DNA of 64,000 nucleotides from Synchiropus splendidus (GCF_027744825.2 NC_071336.1:23520501-23584500); one strand, 5' to 3'. Shown: positions 14,501 to 29,500, numbered from the stretch's first letter. The notes: generated from the letters alone by a model not told the origin. Translations and numbers: made by a program.

Positions 14501-17500
14501 TGAATCCATTCATAAACATTCTTAACGTTTTGATACACTTTTAATGAGAGGTACTACTTTGATATTGATCTCTTAAGGCACAATAGTCAATAACCCAACT
14601 GATGTACATTTGCTTAAGAGATTTGCACACAAGGCAAGAAGAAGACTTAAAGAAGACTTGGAATTGAGAAATGGCTGCGACATCTGAGGACTCCACCACT
14701 CTCAATGAAGCCTACTTGATTTATAAGAGGGCAGCGAGTGTGGGTGTTGCTTCCAGAGGCTCACAGGCCACGAGGTCCTCCATTAGTAGCCTGACCTCTG
14801 TTTTCATGAGACCAACCACTGCATAGGAGGACAGTGAGAAGAATGGTGGCATGGATGGATGATGGCACAGGGGGTGGGGGTATTTGGTTTTTTTTTTTTT
14901 TACCGTAGAAAGTCTGCTATTTACATTTTCATGGGAGGCAGGCAACAGAAATGAGAAACCGAAGCTTGATCATTTGTCAGTGGCCTGCGGTTTCCTAAAC
15001 ATCTCCTGACTGTGCCTCATCTCTGTTTCTCAGGCTGTGCCTACTCCCTTTTTTTATGGTTCTTCTCACAGTTTTACAGGCCGCAGTCTAATTAGCTGTG
15101 TCTTAATCACGCGTTTAAGCGCAGCGCTTAGCGGGTGTTTACTGTCTGTTGGCCATGTTGTAAAACGTGCGAGGTGGCTTGTAAAAGTGACCACAAAGGA
15201 TTAAGTACGCACTTGCACATCCACATTAACTTGCAAAAATGACATTTGAGACTTTTCCCTGGAATTCTGTTGGAAAAATTACTTCATCAAAGGTTACATG
15301 ACAAACCAGGAAACTGAAAAGCTCCTCGTAGTCAGACTATTAAGCTACATTTAAACAGCTAAGAGAAAGTGATATTTCTCCCCATAGGACTATACTTCCT
15401 CAATTTTGTTGACAAAATGTCAGTGACAAAGTCTATTCCTTTCTACCTGGATAATGTGGTTATTAGCGCTATTAAGCCATGTAATTGAGTGATCTGCATT
15501 ATGCTGCACTGGTCCTGAGGTCTACATCAATGTCTTTGGGGAGTAAACAAACCCAATACCAGTTGCCGTTTTGTAAGTCCCAACAGGCCGATACCGATTT
15601 ATTTTTTGTCTATTGTATTTTATTCACAGGTAAATGACTCACGAAAGTCACTTTTTTAAATACATTGTGCGAACCTACCAAACCACCTAAATACAATGTA
15701 CTTAATAAAAGATAAATAACTTACCTTTTCAGTGAACAATGACCAGATCTAACCTCCAATATAAACTTCACTTTTTGTGAATACCAGAAAGTTGCCTGAT
15801 GTGCCATTTCGTCGACTACATGTCCAGGGAATGAGTACCAGGGGTCCAGGTGCACTATTAGCTACTGAAACCTCCTTCCACCACAAATACTCGGCTGCTT
15901 GTCCAAAACGATGGACATTGATTTCGTTGTTTTCATTGATTGAGGTTCGCCGTCGTTTGCTTCCGCACCGTTGGCCTCTTGGTAGCGCTCGAATTCGGTG
16001 CCCTGATTTGAGCCCAAGTTTTTTGTTCACAGCAAAGGCTGACTCCTTGAGACAATTGCAGTTCAGGTGTCACTTTCCTTGATGGAGAAGTTCAGCTTAA
16101 TAGCCTTCAGGTCTGTGCAGCATCACAAGTGTATGATTTCCCAGAGAAATGCCTGTTTTATCATTTTTACAACGTGATGTAATGACATTACACATGGTGT
16201 ATAAATATAAATGGCATCTTCATTAAATAAAATAAAATTCTCCATATTTTTGTTATTATATATTTTCTCTATTTCGACAGCTCCAGAAAGCTGACGGTGT
16301 TGAACCACCGCTTCGATGTGCTGATTCTGGACCTCCTTAAAACAAGTTGGTCATTTGCCCCAGTTACTGTCTCTGAACATCTTCTAGCTACCTGTTACCA
16401 GAGTTCAACTTCTCAACTATTAACAGTTGAATCACAAAGGTGACAGTGTTCTAGAAATTGGGCACTGAAACAAGAAACAACTGTTCCAAAGGGACCCAGA
16501 AACCCATTCAAGCAAGTGCTATAGCCCGACTATTCATGAAAGCATGATCAATGTTCAAACAATTCAGATAATCAAAGTTTACTGAGGAGATGTTTACTCC
16601 CGGGCGACATTCAGATAATGCCAGCTACACAAAAGTATAGCTGCTCTTCACCCATTAAATATCAAGTTACTCAAGTTACGGCCTTCACCGTTGGCCGAGC
16701 AGGAATTTTTCCTGACTGTTTTCATCGATGGTAAATACTTGAACTGAAGAATAATCACATCTTTTTTTTAGTCGCCAACTACTAGGTGGGTTTGTATCTA
16801 GAATGAAAGGAAATCATGTCATGCTGTTGTTGTTCGTAATTAAGGGCCCTCCATGCTCACGTCAGTCTGTTTTTGCTCATCACATAAGCATGCGCTTTGT
16901 TCCTCTGGAGGTTTCTTTCAATTGTTTATGAAGGTTGTGTGACAGCTCTGCTTTCTTCAAACCAGCTTAATGGTGTGGTAGTAACATTTAAAGAAAGACA
17001 TGTGTTTCTCAGTTTGAATTACCATCTATGGCTAGTTAGTGTGGCCCCTGGACTCTTTCACGGACCCAATCCTGGTGAGAGAAGTTTGTTCCAGCAAGGC
17101 ATGCCTCTTGATATAAGCGCGCTGGAATTTATTGTTTTTAGTAAACATGCTTAAGACATAATCTGTCCCTGTAGTACACATTGCCAGTCGTCATGGAAAC
17201 GTGGTAGGGTTTTCATAACACTTGAGGGGCTCCCCTGGGCACAATGGGTTCAGTTGGCTCCAGTCACACCGTGAGGTTTGAGGCAATCTCAGCGAGATCT
17301 TTTTAGATCCAAAACAAATTAGAACACAGAGCACCATATTTTACTGGATGCCCCACGTGTTTGTTCCAAGTGATCAAAAAGACAGAAGGTTTTAAAAGCT
17401 CTGTGACTGTGCGTCCTCTCAGGTTACTGGATATTATTCCTTTCTAGACGCACACCAAACACTCTATTAAATGTGACAGGAGGAATATTTCTGATGGTAA

Positions 17501-20500
17501 TTGTCAGGAATTATTGGACACAGCTGGTGTTCCTACGTTCAAGACACTTCCTTCACCGCGAGCTCAACCCATTGCGACGTTACATCCCTGCGTTACTTTC
17601 TTTCCTCATCTGTTTCCTCCAATTTTTTTTGGATGTACTATTTTTAAATTGGTTAGTCTCAGAACGTAGGTGTTGCCAGAGATGTTCCCCTAATTTGATC
17701 ACACAATGTTTATTAAGAACATGATTTTGGCCTGTCTACAACTGAACTCTGAGGCAATTGTTGGCTGATAACGATGCTTGCGCACAATTGTTGTCTCTCT
17801 TCCCAGAATTAAAAAAATGGTTATTTATAATACAAGAAGACATGGATGAATAGCGTGAGACCTGAATCTGACAGTTGTCTTTTCACATTTTAATTCTTGT
17901 TCTCCCACACAAGTATATCTTAATTGCTGTTTTGGACTTGAAACAAAATCCTCATTTGTGAGTTCTTGTGTCTGACGGGTTTTAAGCCCAGTTGTACTGG
18001 ATGGGTAGTTTACTATTAAAAAAAGTCTCTAGTAGTTCTTTGAATCACAGTCCTGTTTCAGTGTACCTGCTGTCTTTGGTGTTGCGACAGTTGTGTGTCT
18101 TGGCTCACCACTTCAGACCTCAAGATGACATTGATAGCCGGAGTCACTTGGGCGCTGTGGTTATCACTAAGACAGTATTTAGTTGGATTTGTTCTGTGGA
18201 TTAAAGTCTCCCTGATGAAGATGTCTCCCTTATTTCCCGTTCTCAATGCGAACGCTTCGGGTTACACAACCCTGGCGACTCAGCTTTGTTTTGTTTCCCA
18301 GGCGCGCAGTGAACAACTAATCAATTGTACGAGGCTTTACACTTCATCACAAAGTCAACCACTTATCACAAAAAAAAGCGAAATCATTCTTTTAGTTCAG
18401 CAGTTACAGTTGGCCAAAAATGGGGATTGTGAAAACGTGTAATCATTATCTTGGACACAGATGTGAAGGTATGAAAAAGAAATCACTTAAGGAGAAGTTA
18501 GACAGCCCAAGGGACTGATCAGTATCGCCTGGCTAATAAACAGACGAGTGTCTGAAGGCTGGCCTTTCTTCCCACACTCATTTGTCCCGCACCCCCCGGG
18601 GGGCTGTTTAAGCACGATTAAAGGAGAATCTCCCTGTGGCATGAAAAGCTTTACCATCTCAGGTGAAATCTCTGGAAAAACCGGATGACTTTGTTGGTCA
18701 GTGTCTCACCGTGAGTCATTTCCTCCCCTGCTCTAGTGAATCGTCATGTCTTTTCAGCTGCTGGATGCTTTCTATTCTTAGGAATGTTGGTGTTCCTCAT
18801 TTCTGAACATAAGACGCATGAGTAATAAATGAAATCTAATGTTTCTAGACTCTATTTCATTATCATCAGGGTGACGTAGTATTGTGCTCATACCTCTGAC
18901 TCACTAGTGATTTCATGTCTTGCACGATATCTAGTGGTTGATTTTTTTTTTTTTAAATCAGTGGTTTCTGATGAAACTGTTATTTATACTTCAACTTTCT
19001 CTCTGTGGGTGGATGCTTCCTCGCCCTTTGATTATGTCACACTCATTTCACATAGTGTTCTAAGGTCAAGGAAAAGGCTATCAACCAAGTCATTTTTGGG
19101 GATAGATGTCTTCACTTACACGAAGTACTGTGATTAGTTCGTTTTGTTTTGCGATCGGTGGTCAGCTCTTTAACATTAGATGCTCCATTCAAAAAAGACC
19201 TAGTTCAGTCTGTGGTTCCTCATCATTCAGTTTCATGTCAACAGGTGCCACTAATGCAGGAAGAGAACAACAGACTTCTGGACCACACCTTTCTTACACA
19301 GTCACATTCACTGTGAAAGTTACCGCCAGATAGGTGGATGACTCATAGCAATACTTGTTGTCTTTGGAGCACAACAAAGGCTGACAAAACTTTTTACAGC
19401 AGCGTGGAAGTTTAAAAAACAGATATGAATGTGATGCAAGTATACAGAGTACTAACTGGTATGTTGTGCCTTTAGTGTAACTCCATCCCTCGTCCGTTGG
19501 TGTAATTGTATGCATTTGTACGCCTTTCAAGACTAATCGATGGGCAATAGCTGCATTGTGGTGGTAATAATTTATGTTTTTGTTCTTCTTTAATGTTCAT
19601 CTGATTGTGATGATGAAGTTGAATTTACAATCATGATCTGGAAAACCAAATCAGGGTACAAATGATAAAAGAAATCTTCTTAATGCTCATGTGACTTGCT
19701 TTAGTCATGTCAGAGAGACTCGGTGTCCTTGGTGGAAGGATTCCGTCATGGTTGTCTCAACAAACATGTAGAAAGGTCACTTAGTTCTAAGATTTCCAAG
19801 CGTGTCTGCTGAGAGGAGGGTTGGTCCTGGAGCATTTACTCCCTTATTCTGGAGGCAGATATCTGATTTAAAAAATAACAAAAAGGAAAAACATTTCTAT
19901 TGGATCTTTGAATATAAAAGTATGCCGACTTTCAGTTTAGCAACTTTTTTTTTTTTCGCAATGTCTCATATTTGTGTGTTATCTAAGCAGCTGTCTGCAG
20001 CTGGATCTGTGTTTCCTCTGAGATGCTCTGCTGACACCACTGGACTTTGGTATGCTGAGGTGCTTCTGCCCCTCGGCCTTTGCCCATATGTTTTGAATTA
20101 CGCCCTAGGAGGTGCCATGCTCGGCAGTGCAGTGATAGGAGGGGATAAAGCAGGCCTCTCCGGCCCAAATGACGCATAACATGGCGCTGCGCCCCGGGCC
20201 CTTATTTATGGCTTCCCATGTCAGAGAAGGCTTGGTCCCCCGGGGAGCGTCATGGACGTTACACTTAGCAATACGTCAGCACTCATCTCCTGCCAATTAT
20301 ACACACAGAACACTTTCTGATCACCAACTTGTGAGTGGCAGCATATGCACATATATGTGAGCTGCACACGTGAATCAAGGATGTGTGCTCATTGAGGAGA
20401 TAGTTGAAGCGCTCTGCAACCACAGTTAATCCACTGTTGCACAAGAAGTGAGGCGGCAGATATGAAAGGCTACTTCAGAGGAATTAACGTCATGTCAGGC

Positions 20501-23500
20501 TAGAGCTATGCCATTGCCAGGCACACACTGCCTCTTTTATCAATGCCTCTGATGTAGAAGAGGATGTGAAATCTGGAGACAGAGTGAGGAATAGATTTGG
20601 AGAGAAGCTCTGAATACATTTTCGTACATATTGCACCACATTAACAGATTGATGCATACACTGCCAGCACTTATGCCTGCGCAGGTGTTCTTCTTGAGCT
20701 GTGCGGGAATGTGCCTGTTATCCCAGTCCAAGGTTTTGATGTGGATAGAGGCGAAGGAAAAGAATTTACAGGATATGAAAGACGGTAGATGAGAGGAAGC
20801 TAGAGAGTATATGATACAACGGAAAAAAAAAATCCACAAAAGATAACATTTAAAAGCATCTAAAGAGCATAGGAGTGATGTGATATGCTGGCATGGGGGT
20901 GCCAAGAGGGTTAACACAGAAGGAAAGATGACGGGGATTTTCTCCTCTCTGGTATCTCATGTTTCTTTGTGATTCTGGGAGTGAGCGCAAAAGAGGGAGC
21001 ACTGTCAAGGTTTTATGTGGCCTTTTGAAAACAGAACAAGCCCTCTGCAGAACAATATATCCAGCCCTGACAACAAGACACTCATTTTCCAACTTCCCAG
21101 CTCCTGCCTGCTGCCTATAAAACACCCTGTTTGAAATCCACTCGGGTCATTGTTTAGTCTAGTGGCCCTCCCTTAGATCATCCTCATTAGAACTGATCCT
21201 GCTTATGTTCCATGTTATCCTATTTTTCAGCAGAATGATTGGTCACTTTATAGTTGAGCCAAAGTAAGTTTTGGTTACAGGCCTTCCACGCACGCAGCAC
21301 ATTAAAATCAGAATATAGCAAGTCAAACAAGGATTTCCTGTGTAGGAGCAATCAAGATAAGGGATGACTTTAGCTGTCTCACAAGTTAAAAATGCATTTT
21401 AATTTAAAAGCAAGGGTCAACTATGATGACTGTATTTTTTATAAAAGCTTGGCGGACATCGGTAGCCACACCCAGGCCGTGTAATTTTGAAAACGCACTA
21501 CGCTGCAAACCTTTGACCAGCACATCCACAGCTGACGCAAGCTTAAACTCATGTCACTTTGAAGTAAATATGGGACTTGTAAGATGGAATCTTGGAATCA
21601 TCCACAATGTAAGGCTGTGGTCAATCATGTTGTGGTGAAGTTTCTGATACAGATTTGTGATTTATTTCAGTTTAAATTGTCATAACACAGCTATCACACC
21701 AATGGAGTCTTTTCATGAGGCTTGTATAAAAGTTACATTAACTGATCCACAATTGGTCATACAATATATTTAATTCTTGGGAGTTTTTACACAGAGTGGT
21801 ACGTAACCTTTTGTTATGAGCTATAAGGCTTTTGGCTTTTAGGTTTGTAGTACCTAATGTGTTTAAGGCTCATCATGAATGGGATGTTCAAATTAGATCC
21901 CAAAAACCACGACGAATGGTAAATTGTCATGGTAAATTTTAGTGATTCACACAAGATTGTGCCTTCGTAGTTAAGATAAAATGTAACTCTTTGAGCTTTA
22001 AAAGTGTATTTTCCATCACTAAACAGTATTTCCAAATTTCACTTTATGTATATGTGTGAGCTAATTTGCAGTTGCCGACTGCTTTAATCCATTTTAGAAC
22101 ACAATTTAACAAGCAACAACAGCTCCCAGAACTCCTGACTTTTTATATTGAATCAATGTGTGATAGCATCTGTCTGCTGAAATAGCTGGATTAAGCTTGT
22201 AAAGACCAACAAGACTCTGCTTTAATTCAAATATCTTCTTCAATCTGACTCTGGTGGGTTTAATACGTCAGCCCTTCACAAGACAGCGATTGTGTTTAAA
22301 CAGGTAGCTTCTGTCTGCACAGATCAAAGTGCTGACGCTGGATCGGATTAGTTGAGGCTGAATATGCTTACACTGAGATGCTCTTATCCTGGGAAAAACA
22401 TGGCAAGAAAAATGCTGGTGGTCTTTTCTCTTGATGACCTTGTTGTCTTTGATGGCTGCCAAAGGTCCAGATGGCCAACTGTGGCTTGAAATCTCAACAA
22501 TTCTTCACCTACTTTCTCCACATCTTATTTATTTTTCTCTGTGATTTGTTTCTTGTCAAGACCTAACCCTGCTTTGTTCTTCCAATACATCTTTTATTGT
22601 CTGGATGGCTCCAATTCCCACCAAAATGTCTTCACCAGAGCTCAGCAGTCCGGCAGCTTGAGCTGTCAGTAGGGCTTGATTTGTCATGGTGGTTGTGATC
22701 CACTAATCCATCAGCTTCTTCAGGTTTCTGCCACCAACTCTTGGGAAACTGGCTCTTTGTCTGGCCATGGCGTTGATGGAAGCAAAACCTCTGTTGGTGA
22801 AACCATTAAGGGCCCAGCAGGCCCAGAAAAATGAGCCAGCCTTGTCAGTCCACATCAGGAGCTCAGCCATGTACACAGATTGTCTTCAGATACCGTGCCA
22901 CTAAATGACCGCAGTCAGGCCTTTGAACTAACCTGAACAAGAAATGAATGACCATCACTGCAGCTGGTGATGAGTTCCGAGTTGTTTCATCTAGTGAGTC
23001 TCTCAGCTTCTGTTGTGTATAGGAACACAATATCGTCCACCACAAGTGGTTTAGAGAACTTAATAACTCATAATTTAATGTTAGTGTTGATGAAGAACTG
23101 GAATGTTTTGAAATGTTGTGACCAGTGAAGACGCAGTCTTCCTTCTGAATATCACTGTGTTGCAGTATTTGCTACATACTGTGTTGCTACAATGGGAGTT
23201 TAGTTAATGTCAAGGCACAAAGTTCATGGAGAGAACTATTGATTTAGAGGGAAGGTGATGTAATAACAAATGGGAAAGTGAATGTAAGTTTGCTCTTCAA
23301 GTTGTATAACCGGTGTATCTTTTTTGTGTGAAACGGTGTCGTTCTTGAAGGATGTTAACATGTATGTTTTGACACTGACAACATGGATAGGGTTGTCCAG
23401 TACGTGTCTAGTATGATGGGTTGTCTTTATTGTAGCACACACACACACACACACACACACATTAAAGACCTTCTGAACGAGACAACATCCTATCATGTCA

Positions 23501-26500
23501 TCCTCTGACTCATCCCCATCCACTTCATTCTGCGACATAGATGGAACACCAGCACTTTGCTTGTCACAGCTTCAGACTAAACACACTCTTCTGGTGTTGC
23601 TGCATCAATGCAGAGGCGGCTTCTGACGACGGCCCACTTATCTGGTTAGAAAAATAATGTTTTCACTGCCTGCCTTTCCCGCTGATAGGTGCAGTATTTC
23701 CCCGGCCTCTGGTGTCTGGCTGAGTCAGAGATTGGCTGCTTCAGTTCTTCAGCCTGCCTGTCGTATATCAGCAGCGGCCACTGTCAAAGTCTGTCTGATT
23801 TATGGCTGTTTATCAGCAGTCACATCCCTCCTTCAACAGATGGGAGTCTGTTATTTACTCAGGGAGAGAATTATCCCAACACTGATTGAATAAATACAAC
23901 AAATAGGAAGTCATTATGAGGATGATGATTGCAATTTATTGCTCATCCGCGAGCCAAGTTTCTGATCGCTCCGTGTCACCTTGATGAATCGGGTCTGAAC
24001 GGTCTTATCTTATTTGCGTCTTCAACCTGAGAACCTGTGGAAGGCCTCTTGTCATTGTGAGCGCTCGTGATCTATGAGGTCCCTTGAGAGTCTTTGGGAT
24101 TTATGTTTATTATTGCTCCAAGTCTTGTGGTGGGTGAATGCAGACAAGAAACCTGATGCGTTCAAATGGTCTTGTTTAGACTTGAGACGATATCGGTTGG
24201 CTTTTCATTGCCCTGCAAAATATGTTTAGATTCATCAATCACCAGATTTTAAAGTTAAAAGTCTACACAACCATATACAAATATGTTTCCTAAATGTTTT
24301 TATGCTGTTATACTGACCAGTGGTCTTGGATGACTTGTGACTCTGACCTCTGTATAATATTATTGTTTTTTATATTCGACACCATAATAGTGTCTTGTTG
24401 TTAGAATTTCATTTATCATTGCGTTCATCTTTTTCGCAATAAACAGTACAAATCACAGTGATGTCCTGGAACATTAGGAGAACCATATAGGTGTTGTATG
24501 CTAACGCTAACCTTCTCCATCTTTAAGAATAGTTGGGAGAAGGAAATAAATAAACAGCATCACAGCACCAGTAAGTGACTGCCTACACACTTTGTTCATG
24601 AAAAACATCATGCTTGTAGTGAGGCAAAAATTTCAGATCAGCATTTTCTTACATGAAAAATGTAATGTGCAATATATTTATCTGTAAATATCCACTTATC
24701 ACTTCACATTGTTTCCTAATAATAAGTGTAAAATGACCAAAACAAAGGTTACCATTAAAGAGACAGTTATAGCCAGCTGACATTGCAATATGATTTTAAG
24801 TATTGGTCTGCAGCGCGTTTGAATAGTGTCCTGCTTTAACTTGAACGCTTAATGTGCGCGTTTTTATTTCTATCCACTTAACTCCCTCAATTCTTCATTG
24901 AACAGCAATTAAAGTGTCTCACTATCATGTTGTAGATGAAGCTGAAAAACCATGAATGTGCCTTAATGTTGGACAAGTGTATGACTTTAATGACGACACA
25001 GTGTTGTATTGCTGGATTGCAATGTTCCATCCCCTAAATGGTGCCTTTAAAACCCACATTAGTCTGTCACTTATTCTAAATGTGTCTGGTTAAAGTACTT
25101 GCTTTGAAGTGACGGTTGAACTATAGTAATTGCATTTGCTCTGCGGTTTTCAGCGTAACATCTACTATTCTCCTTCCCTGTATTGACCAGTGCTTGACAG
25201 CGGTTATCTAAACTGAGCTATTACTCAACACCATTGGTGATTCAACAGCTTCTGTATTAACGCCCTCAGACCCCGCTTCCCTTAAAGGACATGACATTTT
25301 TGCCTTTCAGCACCTTGATGGCTAAACTGTGGCCTCATGTAGGGACACTACCTGCACCATCTTGGAATATCAGAGTTCCACCGCAGCCACCGAACAAACG
25401 TTCTGTCCAAATTTCAAGAGTCTGTGAAAGTTCTTTCATCTGAAATCATCCAAATTTGACTCATTCTCCCTAGGATTAATAAAGAATCATGGTAACTGAA
25501 GTACAGAGACAACATTTTAGTTTTTTGTTTTGATTTTCTTCTTCCCACTTTGCAACAGTACAAACAATGATTTCACTGTCAACAACCTTGTGATAATGAA
25601 ATGATCTGTTGCTTGTTTGTTTCATGCGTCATCATGCCAGTTGAGTCATGAATATGTCATCAAATTATTATAAATTATTAGCCATAAAAAGCCTGGAAAC
25701 AATGGAGACAGTCACACCGTGGTAGTAATTGGGTTTCTGTCGTCAATCTATTAAAAGCCTGGTGATTGACAGCTGTTTAGTTCAATTTTCTTTTTTTGGA
25801 ATGCAGAGTAGAGTCCTTTCAGTGCACATTAAGGATTTTAATACATATGGTGGACAATCATGAGACAGACTAATGACCGCATAGTGGGCTTGTCAGCTCA
25901 GACTAGTTTCCAAAGCCTCCATTATCGAGCTCATTCTGTTCCTTCTAATGACGAAGACCTCAAATTCTTACCCTCGAATGTGTGCTCATAAAACCTCCCA
26001 ACTGTTCACATATTTCATTTATTACATTACTGCTGCTGGCACACACCGGCAAGATATGAGAAGTGAGGAAATTGCGTCATATTATTTTTGGCATAAGGAA
26101 ACAATTATTTATGCTACACTGTAAAATTTGTCAAAGAAAAGTGTGTGAAAATGCAGATGATGCGGAATTTCTGTGACGGCCGATTGCTGCGTGTCTGGTT
26201 GCGATTATCGGCAATTGGAAATAAGTATTCCCTGAATAGTGCAAGTCTGTGAGATGTATATCTCCATAAGCTAGGCGTAGTAATTTAGCACGCCGACTCC
26301 TGCAGCTGGTTGTCCAAGCGCGGCCGGTCAACAGTGTGGATGTCGCTTATGTTGAAGGAAAATGTACAGACGCTCGAACATCAGTTGCTGGCCCGGTACC
26401 ACTTAGACAAACAGTCAGCAGAGAGCAGCCAAAGACAACAGAAATTGAAGGGAAAGTGTCCTGCTGGCATCGTGTTTCCCAGAGTAAGTGTTATTTGAAA

Positions 26501-29500
26501 AGCAGCTGAAGGGTGACACTCATTCTCCTCCCACTCGGTCAATCTTTTCCTCCCCTGCCTGCTTCACTCCCTCACTCCACCATCTGTTCTTGTCTCTCTT
26601 CTCAGGCTGCTCTAAGTGCCTTGAAACAGCTGTCGGAGCAGGGCCTGGACCCGGTAGATGGCCCCATCAAGGTATGAGCATCACACAGAGACTGGCACTC
26701 CATCATGTTCTGTTAGGTTGTCATTGTGTTTGCACAATCCACTGCTGCTGCTCTGCACACATGAGTGCACGGCTTATCAAAAAGTGCTAATTGCCCTCTT
26801 ATGTGAAATGAAGATTCTGTGTCATCCATTTTAACGATTAGATATCTCACTGAAGTCTGGCGAACAGTAGCTGCCTCAGTGTGGATTTCAGTCCAACTTC
26901 ATTCACACTCAGTTGCGAACTGACAACATATTCAGGGCGCTATAAAATCTGTTTTGTTCTTTTCCCTAATTCCGTTTTTTCCTGTCATATTTGGGGAATT
27001 CAGTCTTGATTTGTGGTAGTTTCAGTTTTTGTTACTCTTGTTGCATATTTCCGTGCCAAATGTAGTGTTTTCTCATTGTAAACAGCAAACATTTATACAG
27101 ATCAAATGGAAGTCTATTTTCACCTGGTCATACAATACCTTAGCAGCAGTCAAGCATTTCAGACTCCATCCAAGGTAACTTATTTAAAATGGAAGACTAG
27201 TCTTTCCATCGACTTTTTCCACTCTTTTACTAGTTTCCCTGATCACATGACACATACACTGAAATAAAGACTCCTCCTGTGCAGGCTCGAGTGGCTCATC
27301 ACCGATCATCATCAGGTGGTTCTGATGTAGTCAGCTGTAATTTCACAGCTCAGGTCATTTTTCCTGAGATCCTTTAGAGAAGCAGTTACCCCTTTTTATG
27401 ATAAAACTTCTATCCTCTTTCTGCAGTCAGTCTGGGGTGCTTGTTTCAGTGACGCGAGAAGCACTTGGTTTATTCACTGCTGTCACAGTTATCCACTTCC
27501 AAATAATTGTTTTTCGAAACATCTGCAACAAGCACCTGTCACTGCGGTTGTGACTCAGAACGCTGCATGAGCATCTGCTCCTGTGAGCGTCTGACACTGA
27601 TAATGACGCTGGCGTTGTGCAGAGGACCACATCGATACTAAACTGGAATCTTGGTGCGGCGGGCTGGCAATGCCTTCCAGAGTAGCATTTCCGAAACACA
27701 CAATCCTCTTCTTCACAGAAACGACCACAGCCACATTATGTGAAATTCCACGATTTTCCGTGTTCAACAGCATATTCTGTTTTAATCAGTCAACTCCACG
27801 ACTCCGTCCGCAATACCGCGGAAATCATAGTGCCCTACATTTGTAGCTGAAATACGCTAGCATCCAAGATTTGAAAGCACCTTCGCTAGGTTGTAGCCTC
27901 TGCAGGGTTTGCACTCTAACGTACCTCGTGTTATATTCCACGATGGCTGCCTTTGAACTTCAGTACAGTGATACCACAGCTGGCTTTCAGTCAAAGTTCT
28001 TTTCAACTTTCCATCATTGTAGTTCAGTTTAGCCACAGCTATTTATGCTCATTTGTATTCATGGTATGTCCTCAGTGGTGTTGGCACTCGAGGTATTCAC
28101 GCTCAAAATTGTCTGCCTTATTTTGGCTTTGATTCGTTTCTGTGCAGGCTACTTGGTTGATCCTGCCAATAGCATGTGCCTGTCTCATTGACTTCTGCTT
28201 TGTCTCCTCTATTTATCAATTACATTGCTATTTGTCTGTTAGGCAGTAAAATGCCAATTTTAAGGCCAACAATGATTCTCTTTTGACCTTTAAATTTATC
28301 CTGGAAAGTATAAACAGATAAATGAAGTAAAATGTCCGTATTTCCATCTTGATGGTTTCTTTTTCCTAAGAAACCTGTTCTTTTGTGGTCATTTATTAGC
28401 AATAACTCCATTATCTCCATCAACACATCACACCTTTGCCTGTAGTGGAGTAGAGACACATGACAGGGCAATCTGTGCAAAAGGGCAGGAAGCATTATCA
28501 CCTCTTCTCACATAGTTCCAGCCATTTCAGTTGAACTTAACCACGGATGATGTTAAGACCCACACACACAAGCCTTTTAAGAACTGCTCTTTGCTCAATC
28601 GCAACGCATGTCTCCCAACGTAAAAACTCTTGTTTTTCTTTTTGATGACATCATACGAAAGCAGACATCCCGCTGTCCTCTTGTCTCCTTTTGTGGCGAG
28701 GAAGGAAGAGGAATATTAGGCTTTACTTCTCATAACCAGAGAGGAAATCACTGTCCGGTACAGTATTGGTAGACTATTTTCATAGTAGGTGTGCCGTGGG
28801 AACAACACATTTGGGCTGCTTTCTCTCTGCCCCTGGTCTCTCTCAGAGAGGAGCTGATGAAAGACAAGCATTCTAATTTGAACACTGTAATTACATCACC
28901 ATTAGTGGTGGAAATATGGCTGTAATTACACTTTCACCTGCGCAATTATATCTACGTTGACTCTCCAAACTTCACTCAGTGGTCAGCAGGACTTCTGATT
29001 GTTTCTAACAATCCAGCGATACACCGATGTAACTGTTCAACCTCCACCAAGGTTTTGGTCTCTAGTGTTTCACTTGAGCAAATTCAGGTAATGTTGCGGT
29101 CCAACGGCAAGAAATAGTTTTTTACTTTTGTCCAAGTTTTAATCCCACTTGCTTTGTGAATGGAACACAGCTATTATTATTAGTGTGGATCAGACCATCC
29201 CCTCGCTGCAGAACCTGAAGACTGATAATTAGAGGAGGATCATTGATGGGGAAGGGTCAGAGTGAAAGGTCAAAACTTTCACTTTCTGATGTGGATGCCT
29301 TGGTGAAAGATCTGTCTTTTTTCATTTTTTTTCTCCTTAGCACTGACATCCAAAGTTCCCTGACCAGAGCCAGAAGTCTTCTGGTGTGGTGTCCACATCT
29401 GCGTCAAAGTTAGCTCACAGTTGACCACATACAACAACAATGAAGGCCACACAAGCACCAGAACACAATGCTTATTTCTGCCTCCCTTTTTACTCTTCGT

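Larger units (their letters stand above)
5677..26605 (+). other. 20.9 kb stau2 intron
   Basis: The intron runs from a GTAATT donor to a TCTCTTCTCAG acceptor. It is AT-rich and mostly featureless at reading depth. It contains a CA microsatellite (23436-23461), a coding-like block broken by one stop on the - strand (22556-22870), and some GC-richer, palindrome-bearing islands (near 15060-15180, 18500-18680 and 20095-20300) that look like conserved non-coding elements. No other gene can be supported inside it. Confidence 0.8.

Noticed and set aside
19802..20179. 125-codon open frame in the large stau2 intron
   Set aside because: No recognisable domain, a low-complexity phenylalanine stretch from a T run, and no splice or promoter signals that fit a gene.
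20540..20917. 125-codon - strand open frame in the stau2 intron
   Set aside because: Its composition is typical of translated non-coding DNA (runs of Phe, Cys, Ser), with no family resemblance.
23236..23538. - strand open frame with a VCVCVC run
   Set aside because: The run is just the translated CA microsatellite.
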